Shown here in pieces: positions 11,271 to 21,799 of a stretch of DNA of 64,000 nucleotides (position 1 is the first letter of the stretch; each line of letters starts with the position of its first letter). The notes below the pieces were generated by a model. That model saw only the letters and a program-made list of their open reading frames with translations. It was not told where the DNA came from and did not search any database. The translations under genes and the position numbers were made by a program. Source of the DNA: Leishmania infantum JPCM5 (taxonomy: Eukaryota; Euglenozoa; Kinetoplastea; Trypanosomatida; Trypanosomatidae); contig NC_009387.2 in NCBI RefSeq assembly GCF_000002875.2, forward strand, positions 62,001-126,000. Direction: 5' to 3'.

Positions 11271-13756
11271 CGAGCGCGATGATGCTAATGGGTGGCACGC
11301 CAAAGACGACAGAGTGATGCGGAAGACGTGGAGGGGAGAGGGGTTCGGGTCGGTGGGAAGAAGCACACGCAGACCAGCACTCCACAGAAGGCACCGCGGA
11401 ATCGCGTTAGCGAGGGTGTTCGTGAGAGAAGAGGAGGCGGAAGACGGAAACAGAAACGAGAAATAGAGATCACTCAACGGGAAAAAAAGAAAACGGAACG
11501 GGCAAGAGAAGAGATGGCGATGATGATGATGATGGGGGGGGGGGCCTTCAATCAACAAAAAAAAGATAGAGAAGAGGAGGAATAGGGTAGGAAGTAATGG
11601 GAGCGAAGATGAAACAGGAGAGGGAGATGAAGGAAGAGAGGGAGGGAAAGGCACAAAAACTAGAAAGCTACACTGCAATGGGAAGCGAAAACGAAAACTG
11701 TAAATCGTGATGATGATCGATGCTGATGATCCAGTGGGATCCACTCACGACGTGTCGCGGTGAAGTCCCCGACGAATTTGTGAATACGAAAACGTGAAAT
11801 ACGAAACAAAGTCAAAGGAGTACGTCACTTTTTTTATGGGGGAGGAATGGGGGATGTGAAGTCGTGCTGAGCAGCGAGATGTGAGGAAAGGGAGGGGGCA
11901 CGAGGACGTGCCGCGAATGAGGAGAAGCAAGCGTCGCAAGCCGCACAAAAACGGAAAAGAGTGCACTGGAGAGGAGCCGTTCGCGATGATGCTGGCACTT
12001 AGTTGTAGATATATGTATGTATGTATGTATATGTGGTCTCGCTCGCTTCACGTTATCACGAATCACCGATGTGCACCCTTCGCGGCAATGTGCAGAACAC
12101 CAACAGAGGGGCCTGAAGAAAGACACCGTGTGGCTGCTCTTGATGCTCCTCGCCGCTGCGCGCCGATGCGGTGGTGACGGCCCTTTTTCCTTCGGGAGTT
12201 TTTTTTTCTTTTTTTCGTTTATGTCGTTTCTGTATTTCGCGTTTTTCGTTCTTGCAGCCTCCACGTCTCGTTCTCTCGTTCTCTCTCTCTCTGTTCTCTC
12301 CGTCCTCGTCGCGTGCGTTGGTGTGCGCGTGTGTGAGGGGGGAGGGGGTGCACCAGCGACGTACGTGAGCCTTCGCGAAACAAGGGGGAAGGGGGCGCGA
12401 TACTGCACGACCGACCCACCAACGCGGCAAATCCTTCGTTCTGTGTTCTTGGTCCTTGATGATAGGAACGCGTGCGTGCTTGGGCGCGCGTGTGGGTGGG
12501 ACGGTGGTAGTGGTGTTGGTGGTGGTGATGTGCTCGCGTTGGCAGCGTATTCTTATTGCGCGTAAGGGTCACTGCGAAGAGGTGGGAAAAAGATAAAAGA
12601 AAATGGGAGATCAAGAGAAGGAGGGGCGCTGGGGTGGGTGGGGGGCGTTGGCAATGCAGTGATGAAGAGTTCGTTATTACTATGCGTGAAGGATGATGAT
12701 GACGATGGGCGCACAGGTGAGGTGCGCCGAAAGGGGAGTCGTAAAAAGAAACGGGGGAAGGGGAGGGAAGGAGCAGTCAGCCAACGAGACGGGCAGAGAC
12801 GGGGTGGGGCGAGCCCAAGGCGAGAGAGGAAGTCGATGCCGACGGTCGCACGCACATGTGCGCCTGACGTTCGCCCGGCATGGCACAACTGCCGAGCGCT
12901 CGGACGCACTCCCAGAGCAGCAACGACGACGGAAACGCTGCCGAGCCCGCGGACGGAGGAGCCGCGAAGGGGCGGCGCACACTCCCCCACGCACAGAAAC
13001 GGGTGGGGAGAGCGAGAGAGGGACGTATACAAGCAGCCGAGTTTTTCGCGTGTTTTTGTTTTTGCACGCTTCTCATGCGTTTGTGTCACAGTCGACGGCA
13101 ATCTGTGCTACCGCCATCAGAAACCACCACATCCGGCTATCGTTTCGACCCCAGCCCTCCTCCCTTATTATCGGTGAGGCGCAGAACCACCTGCATGGCG
13201 CTCCCACAGAGGGGCGCCAAGAGAGCGGTGGCGAAAACGAAATAGACGTCCGGCTGCACCGCTGACCCGCATCACGGAGCGTAAGCCGCAACCTCTTCAT
13301 CAGTGCGGCGCCGCTGCGCACACCAGCAGAGGTCGGGGAGGCAACTTCTCAGACAGCACCAGGCGCGCACGGCCCCCGGTTGACGAGACCCATAAACGAC
13401 GGATAGACAAATGAAAAAAAAAGGTGATGCACCCCACATGGATGTTCCTGAGGCCATGCATCACCGCCTCATGACGGAGGGCGTCACGTATATTAACGGA
13501 GCACAACCGCCAGCACACCCTCGGAAGAACCAAGAGAGAAGGAAAGGAAGGGGCGAGGTGCATCCGCACCACCACCGTCCACGAACTAGCAGACCACAAA
13601 TCACAACTCACTCCTCACCTTCTCAAGATCGAACCCACATACACACGGGCATGCACGCACATCTATATATATATACACAGAAACGACAACGCACAAACAC
13701 CACGCAGAGAGTGTGTGACAGATCTACAAAACGAGTACTGGAGAAATCCCGTACAC

Positions 13757-16189
13757 TTATGGCACGGACACGACGCCGTGCTCGATACCAAGCCGCTTGT
13801 GCGAGCATTTTATGTACTTGTTGTGATACACCGGCACCCCATCCGCCTTCGCCATGTCGTACGCAGGCGTCCGCTTCAGCGCGTGCACCCACCTCACCTC
13901 TGGCAAGGTGTCCCAGCCCACCACCTCGGGCCCCGTGGAACGCCGCTTCTCCGCCACCCACTCCGCCGCCTGCGCCACAGCGTCCTTCTCAGCACGGCTC
14001 TTTCGTTTCGACCCTGCCAGCGTGGCACCCAGTTCCTTCTGGAAGAAGTGGTGCAAGTAATAATAATCAGCGGGGGTGCAGCGATGCGCCACGACCGTCG
14101 ACCACGTCACGTTGTGCACCTTCCCGCGGTGCAAGTCGTGGAACCGAGCAAAACCTTCCTTCACATACCACACACGATGGTTAGGGCATACCGCCTCCGC
14201 TCGCTTTATGTCAGCGCGCAGCAGCCTTCCTAAGAGGATGTCCTCCGCGGTTAACCACCTCGAGCGATACACGTCCGACAGCGCTACGTCGAAATCGGCC
14301 ATGGACAGCAACACCACATCCGGCTGCGATCCATTCAAACGAGGCTCCAGCACGACCTGAGCAAGAAGCCTGTGCACCATGAACGTCATGCCGGCGTTGA
14401 AAGGAACCCGTTCCACACTACGCCTGCTGCCCCAGTACGCGCACTCCGTCGCGTTCACGTCCACCGCGTACGCGCTGTCCTTCACCCCATCGGCAGCCGG
14501 CGGCGGCACACGTTTTCGTGCGCCGCTCACTACGTACCGCACATCGCTCAGGAACTGCGGCACCTTCATGTAACTGTCGTCATCGCCCTTGATGATGAAA
14601 GGCACATCCTTGAAGGCGTGGTACGCGTACTCCAGCCACAGGATCAGCTTCTGGCTCATTCCCACCTCCACGGGAAGGCCCCAGTTACCTATGTCGCCAA
14701 GCGTCTTGTTCGTGGTCGGCCGGCGGTCCGTCATCATGTCGATCCACACAACGTTGCGGTGCGTCAGCGCCTCCTGCCACAGCGCAGACGACGCGTGGCA
14801 GACGTACTCCGCCGGCGACGTGAACGCGGGTGTCACGGGGAGCGACAGGGCTCGGCTGAGATATGTCAGCGCAGGCGTTGCGGCTCCCTCCTCCGCGTGC
14901 GACACTCGGATAACTCGATCGCAGGGTGAGCTCACAACATCTTCGAGCTGCCAGCTACTGCGGAGGGCCACTCGGCGGCGCTCGACGCCCTCAACGAGGC
15001 CGCCAGCAATCGCGCTGCCTGCCGCAAGGGCCTGCGAGGCCGCGCTGTACTCTGTGAAGCTTGGCAGGAGCGCACTCCTATTATGGCAGAGTTTCGCGGA
15101 GTCGTTGACGTGCGCGACCCCTCTCATGGGCTCGGCCGCCGTCGCCTCTCCATTCATCGGCGTATCAAGAGACGCCCCTGGCTCCACCGCGGCGAAGACG
15201 TACAGCGCCAGCAGCGCGGCATCGAAGTGGTTCTCCGTGCGCGCCACCTCCTGGTACGTCAGCCACGTCCTGCGCTGTGCCTCACGCAGCGCAGCACGCG
15301 CCGGCTGATCCGTCGACGGGATGCCCATCACGGCAAGATACGGTGTCCGCGGCTGCGCAGCCCCCTCGCCAGCGCCGCCCGCGGTCGGAAACCCTTCACC
15401 GTACACGTGCCGCAGCCACTCCCACTGCGGCAGCTCCGTGCGCACATTCACGTCGTCCGTCACGCTCGTCATCGCCAGCAGCATCGGCCCGACGCGGCCC
15501 AGCGGTGCAGACGACGTCGCGTACACGGCGTGCTGTGGCTGCAACTCCACGCCCTCCACAGCGCTGTCGTGCGTCTGTCGGTCGGTGCAGTCTGCGCAGT
15601 CCTTCTCCACCACGTGCAGTGTCCACGAGGGCAGCATGTGCGGAGAGAGAAGCAGCGACTCGTTGCATGCACCGACGCTCACGGCTGGGCCACTACCGCA
15701 CCGCGCACGCCGCTCCTCCTCCAATATCCTCGTGTTCAGACGCCCCACGGCGCCCTCGTGCTGCACCAGCACGGCCCACGGATGGGAAAGCGGTCCCAGA
15801 CGGCGCACCAGTTGTGCCTCCGACGGTTGGTGCGAGCGCTTGAGCCATCTCAACAGCCACCACGTCACGAGCAAACAGCTGATATAGAGAGCCACACCCA
15901 CGAACAGGCACACGGGTCGCTTCCGCAGCCCGGCGCGACGCCGCCACAAGCGTGTAGCGCCCAGCTTCATGCACCCACAAAGTCGCGAAAGTTGCCGGGG
16001 AAGACGCGAGTGGCACGCACACCGATGCGCCGGCTCCGTCGACCTCGACGTCGTCTGGTGTGGGGTCGTGTTCGAGCTGCTGAAGCTGACGAGGCGCTCC
16101 TGCGCATACCCCTCGCACGAGAAAGAGGTCCCGGAGCAGCGCATCGACGAAGCTGGTAGCCCGCCGACAGTGCAGACGCTGCAGCTCAT
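13757..16189 (-). CDS. SCG: phosphoglycan beta-1,3-galactosyltransferase, SCG family, copy B (chimeric, altered C-terminus)
   Basis: About 810 residues from the ATG at 16189; further in-frame ATGs at 16144 and 15970 are alternatives. The choice rests on a tail length like that of copies A and E. A membrane span (PVCLFVGVALYISCLLVTWW) lies about 95 residues in. The luminal family domain, the RRTW motif, KGDDDSYMK and EDILLG are intact, so it may be active. The 5' half is nearly identical to copy D, while the 3' half up to about 13815 is nearly identical to copy A except for a window of about 55 residues between the FNAGMTF and WYVKEGF motifs. After VYHNKY the usual YEYW...GYRS ending is replaced by an unrelated tail, because homology to A stops abruptly. 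The frame is also open upstream of 16189 but only from a GTG. Confidence 0.8.
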   Translation of the reverse strand: MSCSVCTVGGLPASSMRCSGTSFSCEGYAQERLVSFSSSNTTPHQTTSRSTEPAHRCACHSRLPRQLSRLCGCMKLGATRLWRRRAGLRKRPVCLFVGVALYISCLLVTWWLLRWLKRSHQPSEAQLVRRLGPLSHPWAVLVQHEGAVGRLNTRILEEERRARCGSGPAVSVGACNESLLLSPHMLPSWTLHVVEKDCADCTDRQTHDSAVEGVELQPQHAVYATSSAPLGRVGPMLLAMTSVTDDVNVRTELPQWEWLRHVYGEGFPTAGGAGEGAAQPRTPYLAVMGIPSTDQPARAALREAQRRTWLTYQEVARTENHFDAALLALYVFAAVEPGASLDTPMNGEATAAEPMRGVAHVNDSAKLCHNRSALLPSFTEYSAASQALAAGSAIAGGLVEGVERRRVALRSSWQLEDVVSSPCDRVIRVSHAEEGAATPALTYLSRALSLPVTPAFTSPAEYVCHASSALWQEALTHRNVVWIDMMTDRRPTTNKTLGDIGNWGLPVEVGMSQKLILWLEYAYHAFKDVPFIIKGDDDSYMKVPQFLSDVRYVVSGARKRVPPPAADGVKDSAYAVDVNATECAYWGSRRSVERVPFNAGMTFMVHRLLAQVVLEPRLNGSQPDVVLLSMADFDVALSDVYRSRWLTAEDILLGRLLRADIKRAEAVCPNHRVWYVKEGFARFHDLHRGKVHNVTWSTVVAHRCTPADYYYLHHFFQKELGATLAGSKRKSRAEKDAVAQAAEWVAEKRRSTGPEVVGWDTLPEVRWVHALKRTPAYDMAKADGVPVYHNKYIKCSHKRLGIEHGVVSVP

Positions 16190-16606
16190 CCGCGCTATAC
16201 GGGGTGATGGAGAGGGGGAGACGGCAGGGTGATACCAGTGTGTATAGGTGTGTAGACGCTTGGCTTTGGTATGCAGAGGAGACCACCGGTGTCGTCGGTG
16301 GTGGGGCGGTGTGTCAGGGTAAGCCGGCGTTGCCTTGCAGGCCGCGCGCGAGCCAAAACGCACGCACACGCACGTCCGGGGGGCTCGCAGCGATCAGGCA
16401 CTTCGCCGGTGTGCACCGAGACACCCACAACACAAGAGTCGGCAGCAGGTGAGCACCCGGCGTGCGCACGATTACCTAAGTGGAAGAACGAACCAAGGGG
16501 GAGGGGGAGGGGCTGCAGCAGAAAGAGGCTGAAGAAACACAGCACGCGATTCTGGTGTCACCCGTAACAGTGCATGCCCCCTGTCGGCGCCACCGCCGGA
16601 AACAGG

Positions 16607-16644
<38 letters not shown>

Positions 16645-18372
16645 ACGTGTGTATATGTGTGTGTGTATATGTGTGTGTGTGTGTCAGGGAAGGATTCACA
16701 CTGAGCGCAGGCCCAAGAAGGTAAGAGGGGGAGGTGACTGGCCCGGTAAGCACGGCGCCGGCGCACGCGAAGAGAGAGAGAGACAAGAGGCGGAGAAAGA
16801 GCTGGATGCCGATGTGCAGGGAATGGATACCCAGCAGAGGCCGAAACATAGCAGCATAACAGCAGCTCTCGTCCACGTGCACGTCGCGGGTGGTGGACCT
16901 GCTGCACCCCGAGACACACACACACAGATGCATCGATGCGAGCGGAGGCGTGTGTCTGGCCGCCTCTGCCTGTCAGTGCGTTTCGTTCTGCTTTCCTTGC
17001 TTGGGTGGGCGCGATGTGCGAGAGAAGTCCTACACGCAGACACATGCACCACATCACGCAGCAGCATCCTTCGCTCGTTAGCGGGCGTTGCTCCGCCACA
17101 CAACACGAGGTCCACACGCCGCTCGACTCACCCCCCTCCCCACTCCCCGCACCCGACGCCGTCGGCGGAGCACCGCCTCCGCCCCCAAAACGCTGCCCAC
17201 ACACATCCACCTAGCCGCTCCGCTGGGCGGCCTCGCACCCGCTCCCCAACCATGCCGGTCACCACCCCTGGTGCATCCCGCCCCGCCCCATCGCGGGGGC
17301 TCAGGCACCCCGCACGAGTGGGCCGTGCGAGGGCCGCGGGTGTGGGCCGCGCTGGCGCGTTGCCCATCATATGGATGGCGCAAGCGTGCTCACCGCCGGC
17401 ATCTGCTGCGATGGATCGCGTTATCCTCGCCACGTCGCAGGCACCGGGCCCCGTCATGACGAGAGGCGGTTCGGCATGGGCGTGGGATAGGAGGGGGTGG
17501 GGGAGTGCACCGGGCCCTGCGATACCGCGCCCTGAGGCGTATGTGTGTCCTCCGCACCCCCCCGGAAACGCCTTCTGTGTTATATGTGCGTGTGTGAGGG
17601 GGAGAGGGGGTGCCACAGCCGCAATGTGCGCAGCAGAGGAAGGGGCACGCGCCAGCATCGGTGCGGGCATGCGGGCACGGCGGGACAATAACGGAGGCAG
17701 GATATCGCGCTCCGCTCGTCGTCGCGCTCGTCTGCTGTTCGCCGCAGCGATGGGGGTGTGGAGGGGGTGGGAAGTGATGGCTTCGGGTGTTCTTGTCTAT
17801 CGTCCTTTTCTACACGGAGGTCATACAAGCGCAACTGCACAAGCATGTGCGCGGCACTACAGGCAGCATCTAGCCGTGCCGTCCTTCAGCTTGCTTCCCT
17901 CCTGCGCCACCCGTTCGCCGCCGCGTGCGAAGCACACAGACACACAAGTGTGTGAGCTACATGTGTACAGCTGCGGTGGGCCGGCTGTGGATGCCGGATA
18001 TGGAGAGGGCGAAGTCCGCAGCCCGAGCGGTCGCCATCCGAAGCAGGGGCGAGACCCTCCGGCACCAAAGCGGGCCGGCAAGACATTCCGAGAGACGGCG
18101 TTCACCAAGACGGCGCCCCGCTCCGTTGCCATGGCAGTTCTGCCGCTGCTGATCAACGGCTTCACGCGCGAAAATGCTCGTGTCCGGCGTGCAAGGTAGC
18201 GGCGCGACGTGTTCCGTGGGGCCCTCCCGCGAAGCTCACCGTCCGACAAGCACACGCACACACGCAGGGCTCTTCATGTGCGGTGGTCCCAGCCACCTCG
18301 GCCTGGTGACGTTGGCGTCGTGGCCGCCGTGCAGCTTGTCCCTCGCTCGGTTCGGTTGCGCCTCGCCTCGTC
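16190..18372. other. intergenic spacer between SCG copies B and C
   Basis: About 2.2 kb, a duplicate of 29590-31806. It includes pyrimidine-rich stretches on the minus strand with possible acceptors at 16476-16477 and 16195-16196 for copy B, and a variable TG tract. A long plus-strand frame through it starts in the TG repeat (poly-Cys/Val) and is not gene-like. I see no RNA gene. Confidence 0.65.
16609..16684. repeat. (TG)n/TATG microsatellite, short allele of the duplicated pair
   Basis: A compound TG tract interrupted by CGCACG and TATA units. The corresponding tract in the other duplicated unit (30009-30118) is 34 bases longer and carries an extra CGCACG-containing block. Confidence 0.85.
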
Positions 18373-20412
18373 TCACCGACTCGATCTGTAGCCGTTCCAA
18401 ACAAAGGTAGAGCTGTCCCTCCAGTACTGGTAGCTGTAGTTGTACACGGCGACGTCGTCACCGGTCGCAACAACATACTCCGGTGCCGCGGATGCCCCAT
18501 GCGTCCACAGCACCGACGGCAGATCGTCCCACCCTGGTACACTGTCAGGAAACGCGTTACGCTGCTCTGCCACCCACTCCGCTGCCGCCTCGATCGCCAG
18601 CTCCTCCCGATCGTCCCCGCGCGCTATCTCCACGGTGGAGGCGCTGTACTCGTTCTGGAAGTAGTAGTGCAAGAAATACGCGTCGGCTGGTCGGCAGCGG
18701 TGTGCTACGACGGTTGACCACGTCACGGTATTCAGCTTCCCGCGATGCAAGTCGTGGAAGCGGTCGTAGCCTTCCTTCACGTACCAGATCGTCTCATCAT
18801 CGCACAGCTCCATCGAGCGATTATATCGATTCCGGAGTGTCACGCCGATCATCACGTCTTCGTGATGCAGACCCGCTTGACGGTACAGCGACCTCCGATC
18901 GTTGGAGTAGTCTGCCACCGCCAGCATGCGCAGATCGGCGTCGGAGCTGCTTTGTGGCGGCTCCAGTATAACCTGTGCGAGGCGGCGGTGCAGCATGAGC
19001 AGCATGCCCGCATTGAAGCGAACGCCCAGCATGCGGCGGCCGCTGCCCCAGTAGAAGCACTTCGTTCTATCCACTGGCAGCCGATCGTAGTTGTGCACGA
19101 CTCTCCTCGGCGTCGCGGCCTGTGTGGTCGGCGAGCCTCCCGCCCCGGTCATCACCGGATGCCGTGGCGGCGGCGGTGGAAAACGCCCGCGTTTCACCCC
19201 GTTGCGCACGTACCGCACATCGCTCAGGAACTGCGGCACCTTCACGTAGGCATCGTCATCGCCCTTGATGATGAAAGGCACATCCTTGAAGGCGTGGTAC
19301 GCGTACTCCAGCCACAGGATCAGCTTCTGGCTCATTCCCACCTCCACGGGAAGGCCCCACTTGCCGTCCTCGCCGATCTTCTTGTTCGTGGTCGGCCGGC
19401 GGTCCGTCATCATGTCGATCCACACAACGTTGCGGTGCGTCAGCGCCTCCTGCCACAGCGCAGACGACGCGTGGCAGACGTACTCCGCCGGCGACGTGAA
19501 CGCGGGTGTCACGGGGAGCGACAGGGCGCCGCTCAGGTACGACAGCGCAGACGTCTCCGCGCCGACAGTCACGCGGCGGCTGACCACCTCCGCACACGGT
19601 GTGTCCTCGACGGCAGCGATGTTCCAGTCGCGGCGGAGCTCCATCCGGCGCTGCACAATGCCCTCGTCGGCCAAGTCGTCAATGCCCTCGGCCTGCGCAG
19701 TCGCCGCCAGAAGCGCCTCGGTGGCAGCCTTGTACTCCGCCGTCGTCGGCAGCAGCGCACTCAGGCGCCCTCGCCTCGGCTCGGCAGCTGACGTGCCGTT
19801 GCGCGCGGATGCTGAAGAGCTCTCTGATGCATTCGGGGCCACCTTGGGCTCCACCGCGGCGAAGACGTACAGCGCCAGCAGCGCGGCATCGAAGTGGTTC
19901 TCCGTGCGCGCCACCTCCTGGTACGTCAGCCACGTCCTGCGCTGTGCCTCACGCAGCGCAGCACGCGCCGGCTGATCCGTCGACGGGATGCCCATCACGG
20001 CAAGATACGGTGTCCGCGGCTGCGCAGCCCCCTCGCCAGCGCCGCCCGCGGTCGGAAACCCTTCACCGTACACGTGCCGCAGCCACTCCCACTGCGGCAG
20101 CTCCGTGCGCACATTCACGTCGTCCGTCACGCTCGTCATCGCCAGCAGCATCGGCCCGACGCGGCCCAGCGGTGCAGACGACGTCGCGTACACGGCGTGC
20201 TGTGGCTGCAACTCCACGCCCTCCACAGCGCTGTCGTGCGTCTGTCGGTCGGTGCAGTCTGCGCAGTCCTTCTCCACCACGTGCAGTGTCCACGAGGGCA
20301 GAAAGCCCGCGCCGATGCGCAGCGGGCTGCAGAGCATCGATCCGATGCAGCAAGTTTGCTGAGCGGTAATGTTGAGCCGGCTCACGGCGCCCTCGTGCTG
20401 CACCAGCACCGA
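18373..20412 (-). pseudogene. SCG: SCG family galactosyltransferase copy C, truncated at the 5' end
   Basis: The frame holds a complete luminal and catalytic region (VLVQHEGAV, CADC, RRTW, KGDDDAYVK, the EDVMIG form of the ED motif, and a C-terminus ending GYRSSR). It lacks the cytosolic tail, membrane anchor and start codon. Homology to copy A stops at about 20412; upstream the minus strand reads FDV, stop, LSYLQRPPGAAWS with no ATG. The first in-frame ATG is at 20337, inside the luminal domain. The 5' part (to about 20194) is A-like with one substitution near the start; the rest is practically identical to copy E. Without an anchor it should not reach the Golgi lumen. It could act as a silent donor for gene conversion. 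Confidence 0.85.
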
Positions 20413-20839
20413 CCATGCAGCACCCGGCGGCCGCTGCAGGTAGCTGAGTTACACGTCGAAGCCATCAAGGGGCACGAGCGGCGCGTAGTTCACCGTGGGC
20501 ACCTTTTACATCGACAATGCCAGCAGAGGTAGCGCGACATTGCGAGGCAGCGTAATGTGATGCCCGGTCGGTGATAAGCGGCCTAGCAAGCGTCGGATGA
20601 AGGCCGCGGCAAGTGACCTGTTCAGGGAAGGCCGCGCTGCGGTGCTGAATTCCCGAGAGGTGGCATTGATGGCGGTAGACGACGACGAGCGGACGTACAT
20701 GCATTTCGCGAGGGAGGCTCAGAAAGGGTTGTCGGAGATCGCTGCCCCATTCGTTACGCTATTCGAGGTGGCACCGTCGCTTGCGCCAGCGAAAAGGCAG
20801 CCGGGCAGCAGGCGTCGTTTCACGGACTGTGCCGTGTAG
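20413..20839 (+). pseudogene. decayed coding fragment of unknown origin abutting the truncated SCG copy C
   Basis: Immediately beyond the breakpoint of copy C the plus strand reads like protein in shifting frames. One frame gives LQVAELHVEAIKGHERRVV, another FTVGTFYIDNASRGSATL. After a stop there is an open stretch from about 20561 with an ATG at 20597 (80 residues, including FREGRAAVLNSREVALMAVD and ERTYMHFAREAQKGLSEIA). Its composition is far more protein-like than the surrounding frames. I do not recognise the family. The pattern suggests a broken gene brought next to SCG by recombination. An intact 80-residue protein is the alternative. Confidence 0.35.
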
Positions 20840-21799
20840 CCCCTCGGCATGGATGCGTGCGTGTGTGTGTGTATATGCTTGATGCCAGCGGGTCACGCCG
20901 CGACACTCGCCGCAGCAATCATATATGCGCGGTGCCTAAGCTGACCGAGTGAACAGTTCTGCGAGGATTCGTAAAGGGAAGAGCGCCGGAGTCACACGCG
21001 ACGAGAGAAAAAGAGACGTCTGCGGTGCGTGCCGGGGAGAAAGTAAGTCAACGCGCGACGGCGGAGGCGGTCCAAAAAAAAAAAGCAACGACGGGGTACA
21101 GAGCAGGCACGGCGAAGAGATGCTCGGCAGCCACCGCTGGTGCATACGCGCATCCGACCAGGCCACAAAAGCAAAACGCATGTGCCGAGATAGCGATCGA
21201 TAAAAGGGCACGAGGAAGTCGTGTTGCACGGTACAACGGGTGGAGGAGCAGATCCCGGCGCTGTCTTCCAAACAGATAAGCAAGTGCGGCATCACGGAAA
21301 TGCAGAGTTCACGTTGCAGGCGGTTCAGCGAGTTTCCTTTGCGTGGTCTTGACTTTCACATATTCTTCTGAAGCGAAACAGGTCAAAAATAAGTATGCGC
21401 ACACCACCTCAGCTCAGCTGACGGCCGTTGAGGTGCAGCGACATCCTGGCCGACCAGGACATGCCGTCCAGCCGTCGAGCCGGGTCGATATGTCGCATAG
21501 ACTCGTTCTTCCGCGTCCATTCCTTCGGGCACCTGCGGCGCCACACGCACTTGGATGGACTCCATGTCTTGATCCAACGCGGGACCCGTTCAAGGTGCTG
21601 CCCGAGGGAGGAAGCGATGGTGTCCGTCGTGCAGCTATTAGAGGAGGGCAGACTAGGTGCATGCCGGATGAGCCTCAGGCCAGGGCCCGCTGAGACCCTG
21701 CACATCCTGTCTGTGTGTCACGCTTCTCTCCGAGCAGCTTCAAACCGTCGGATTCCATAATATGATGTGGAGGCTCTCCACAGCGGAGTCTGGAAGACT
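20840..21799. other. spacer left of the retroposon relic
   Basis: No gene is supportable. It has a short TG run near 20860 and mixed-composition DNA with many stops on both strands. Minus-strand frames around 21400-21700 look somewhat protein-like (WIKTWSPSKCVW, RRCPKEW) but match nothing I know. Confidence 0.4.

Larger units (their letters stand above)
9573..13756. other. intergenic region between SCG copies A and B
   Basis: About 4.2 kb without a supportable gene. It contains the GGGA/GGAA tract used as a likely splice signal for copy A, several (TG)n, (GA)n and A/G homopolymer runs, a long (TG)n at 11225-11268, an ATGT repeat near 12013-12032 and (GAT)n near 11517-11536. Frames are low-complexity products of these repeats. 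From 13757 the sequence becomes homologous to the 3' part of copy A only at about 13815. Confidence 0.6.
14700..20194. repeat. segmental duplication, left unit
   Basis: This ~5.5-kb unit matches 28100-33628 almost exactly. It covers the 5' half of copy B, the intergenic spacer and the 3' part of copy C. The offset between units is 13400 bases up to the TG tract and 13434 after it, so the only sizeable difference I see is a 34-base length change in that tract. Both ends of the match fall inside conserved catalytic or luminal coding blocks. A few substitutions are visible, for example the codons just before the membrane span of B versus D. Confidence 0.9.

Noticed and set aside
16190..16369. 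N-terminal extension of SCG copy B to 16369 (and D to 29769)
   Set aside because: The upstream limit is a GTG codon, not ATG, and a likely splice acceptor lies at 16195-16196.
16574..18199. 541-residue plus-strand open frame (and its copy at 30011-31633)
   Set aside because: It begins in a TG microsatellite (poly-Cys/Val), is Arg/Pro-rich throughout, shows no domain, and is conserved between the two places only because the DNA is recently duplicated.
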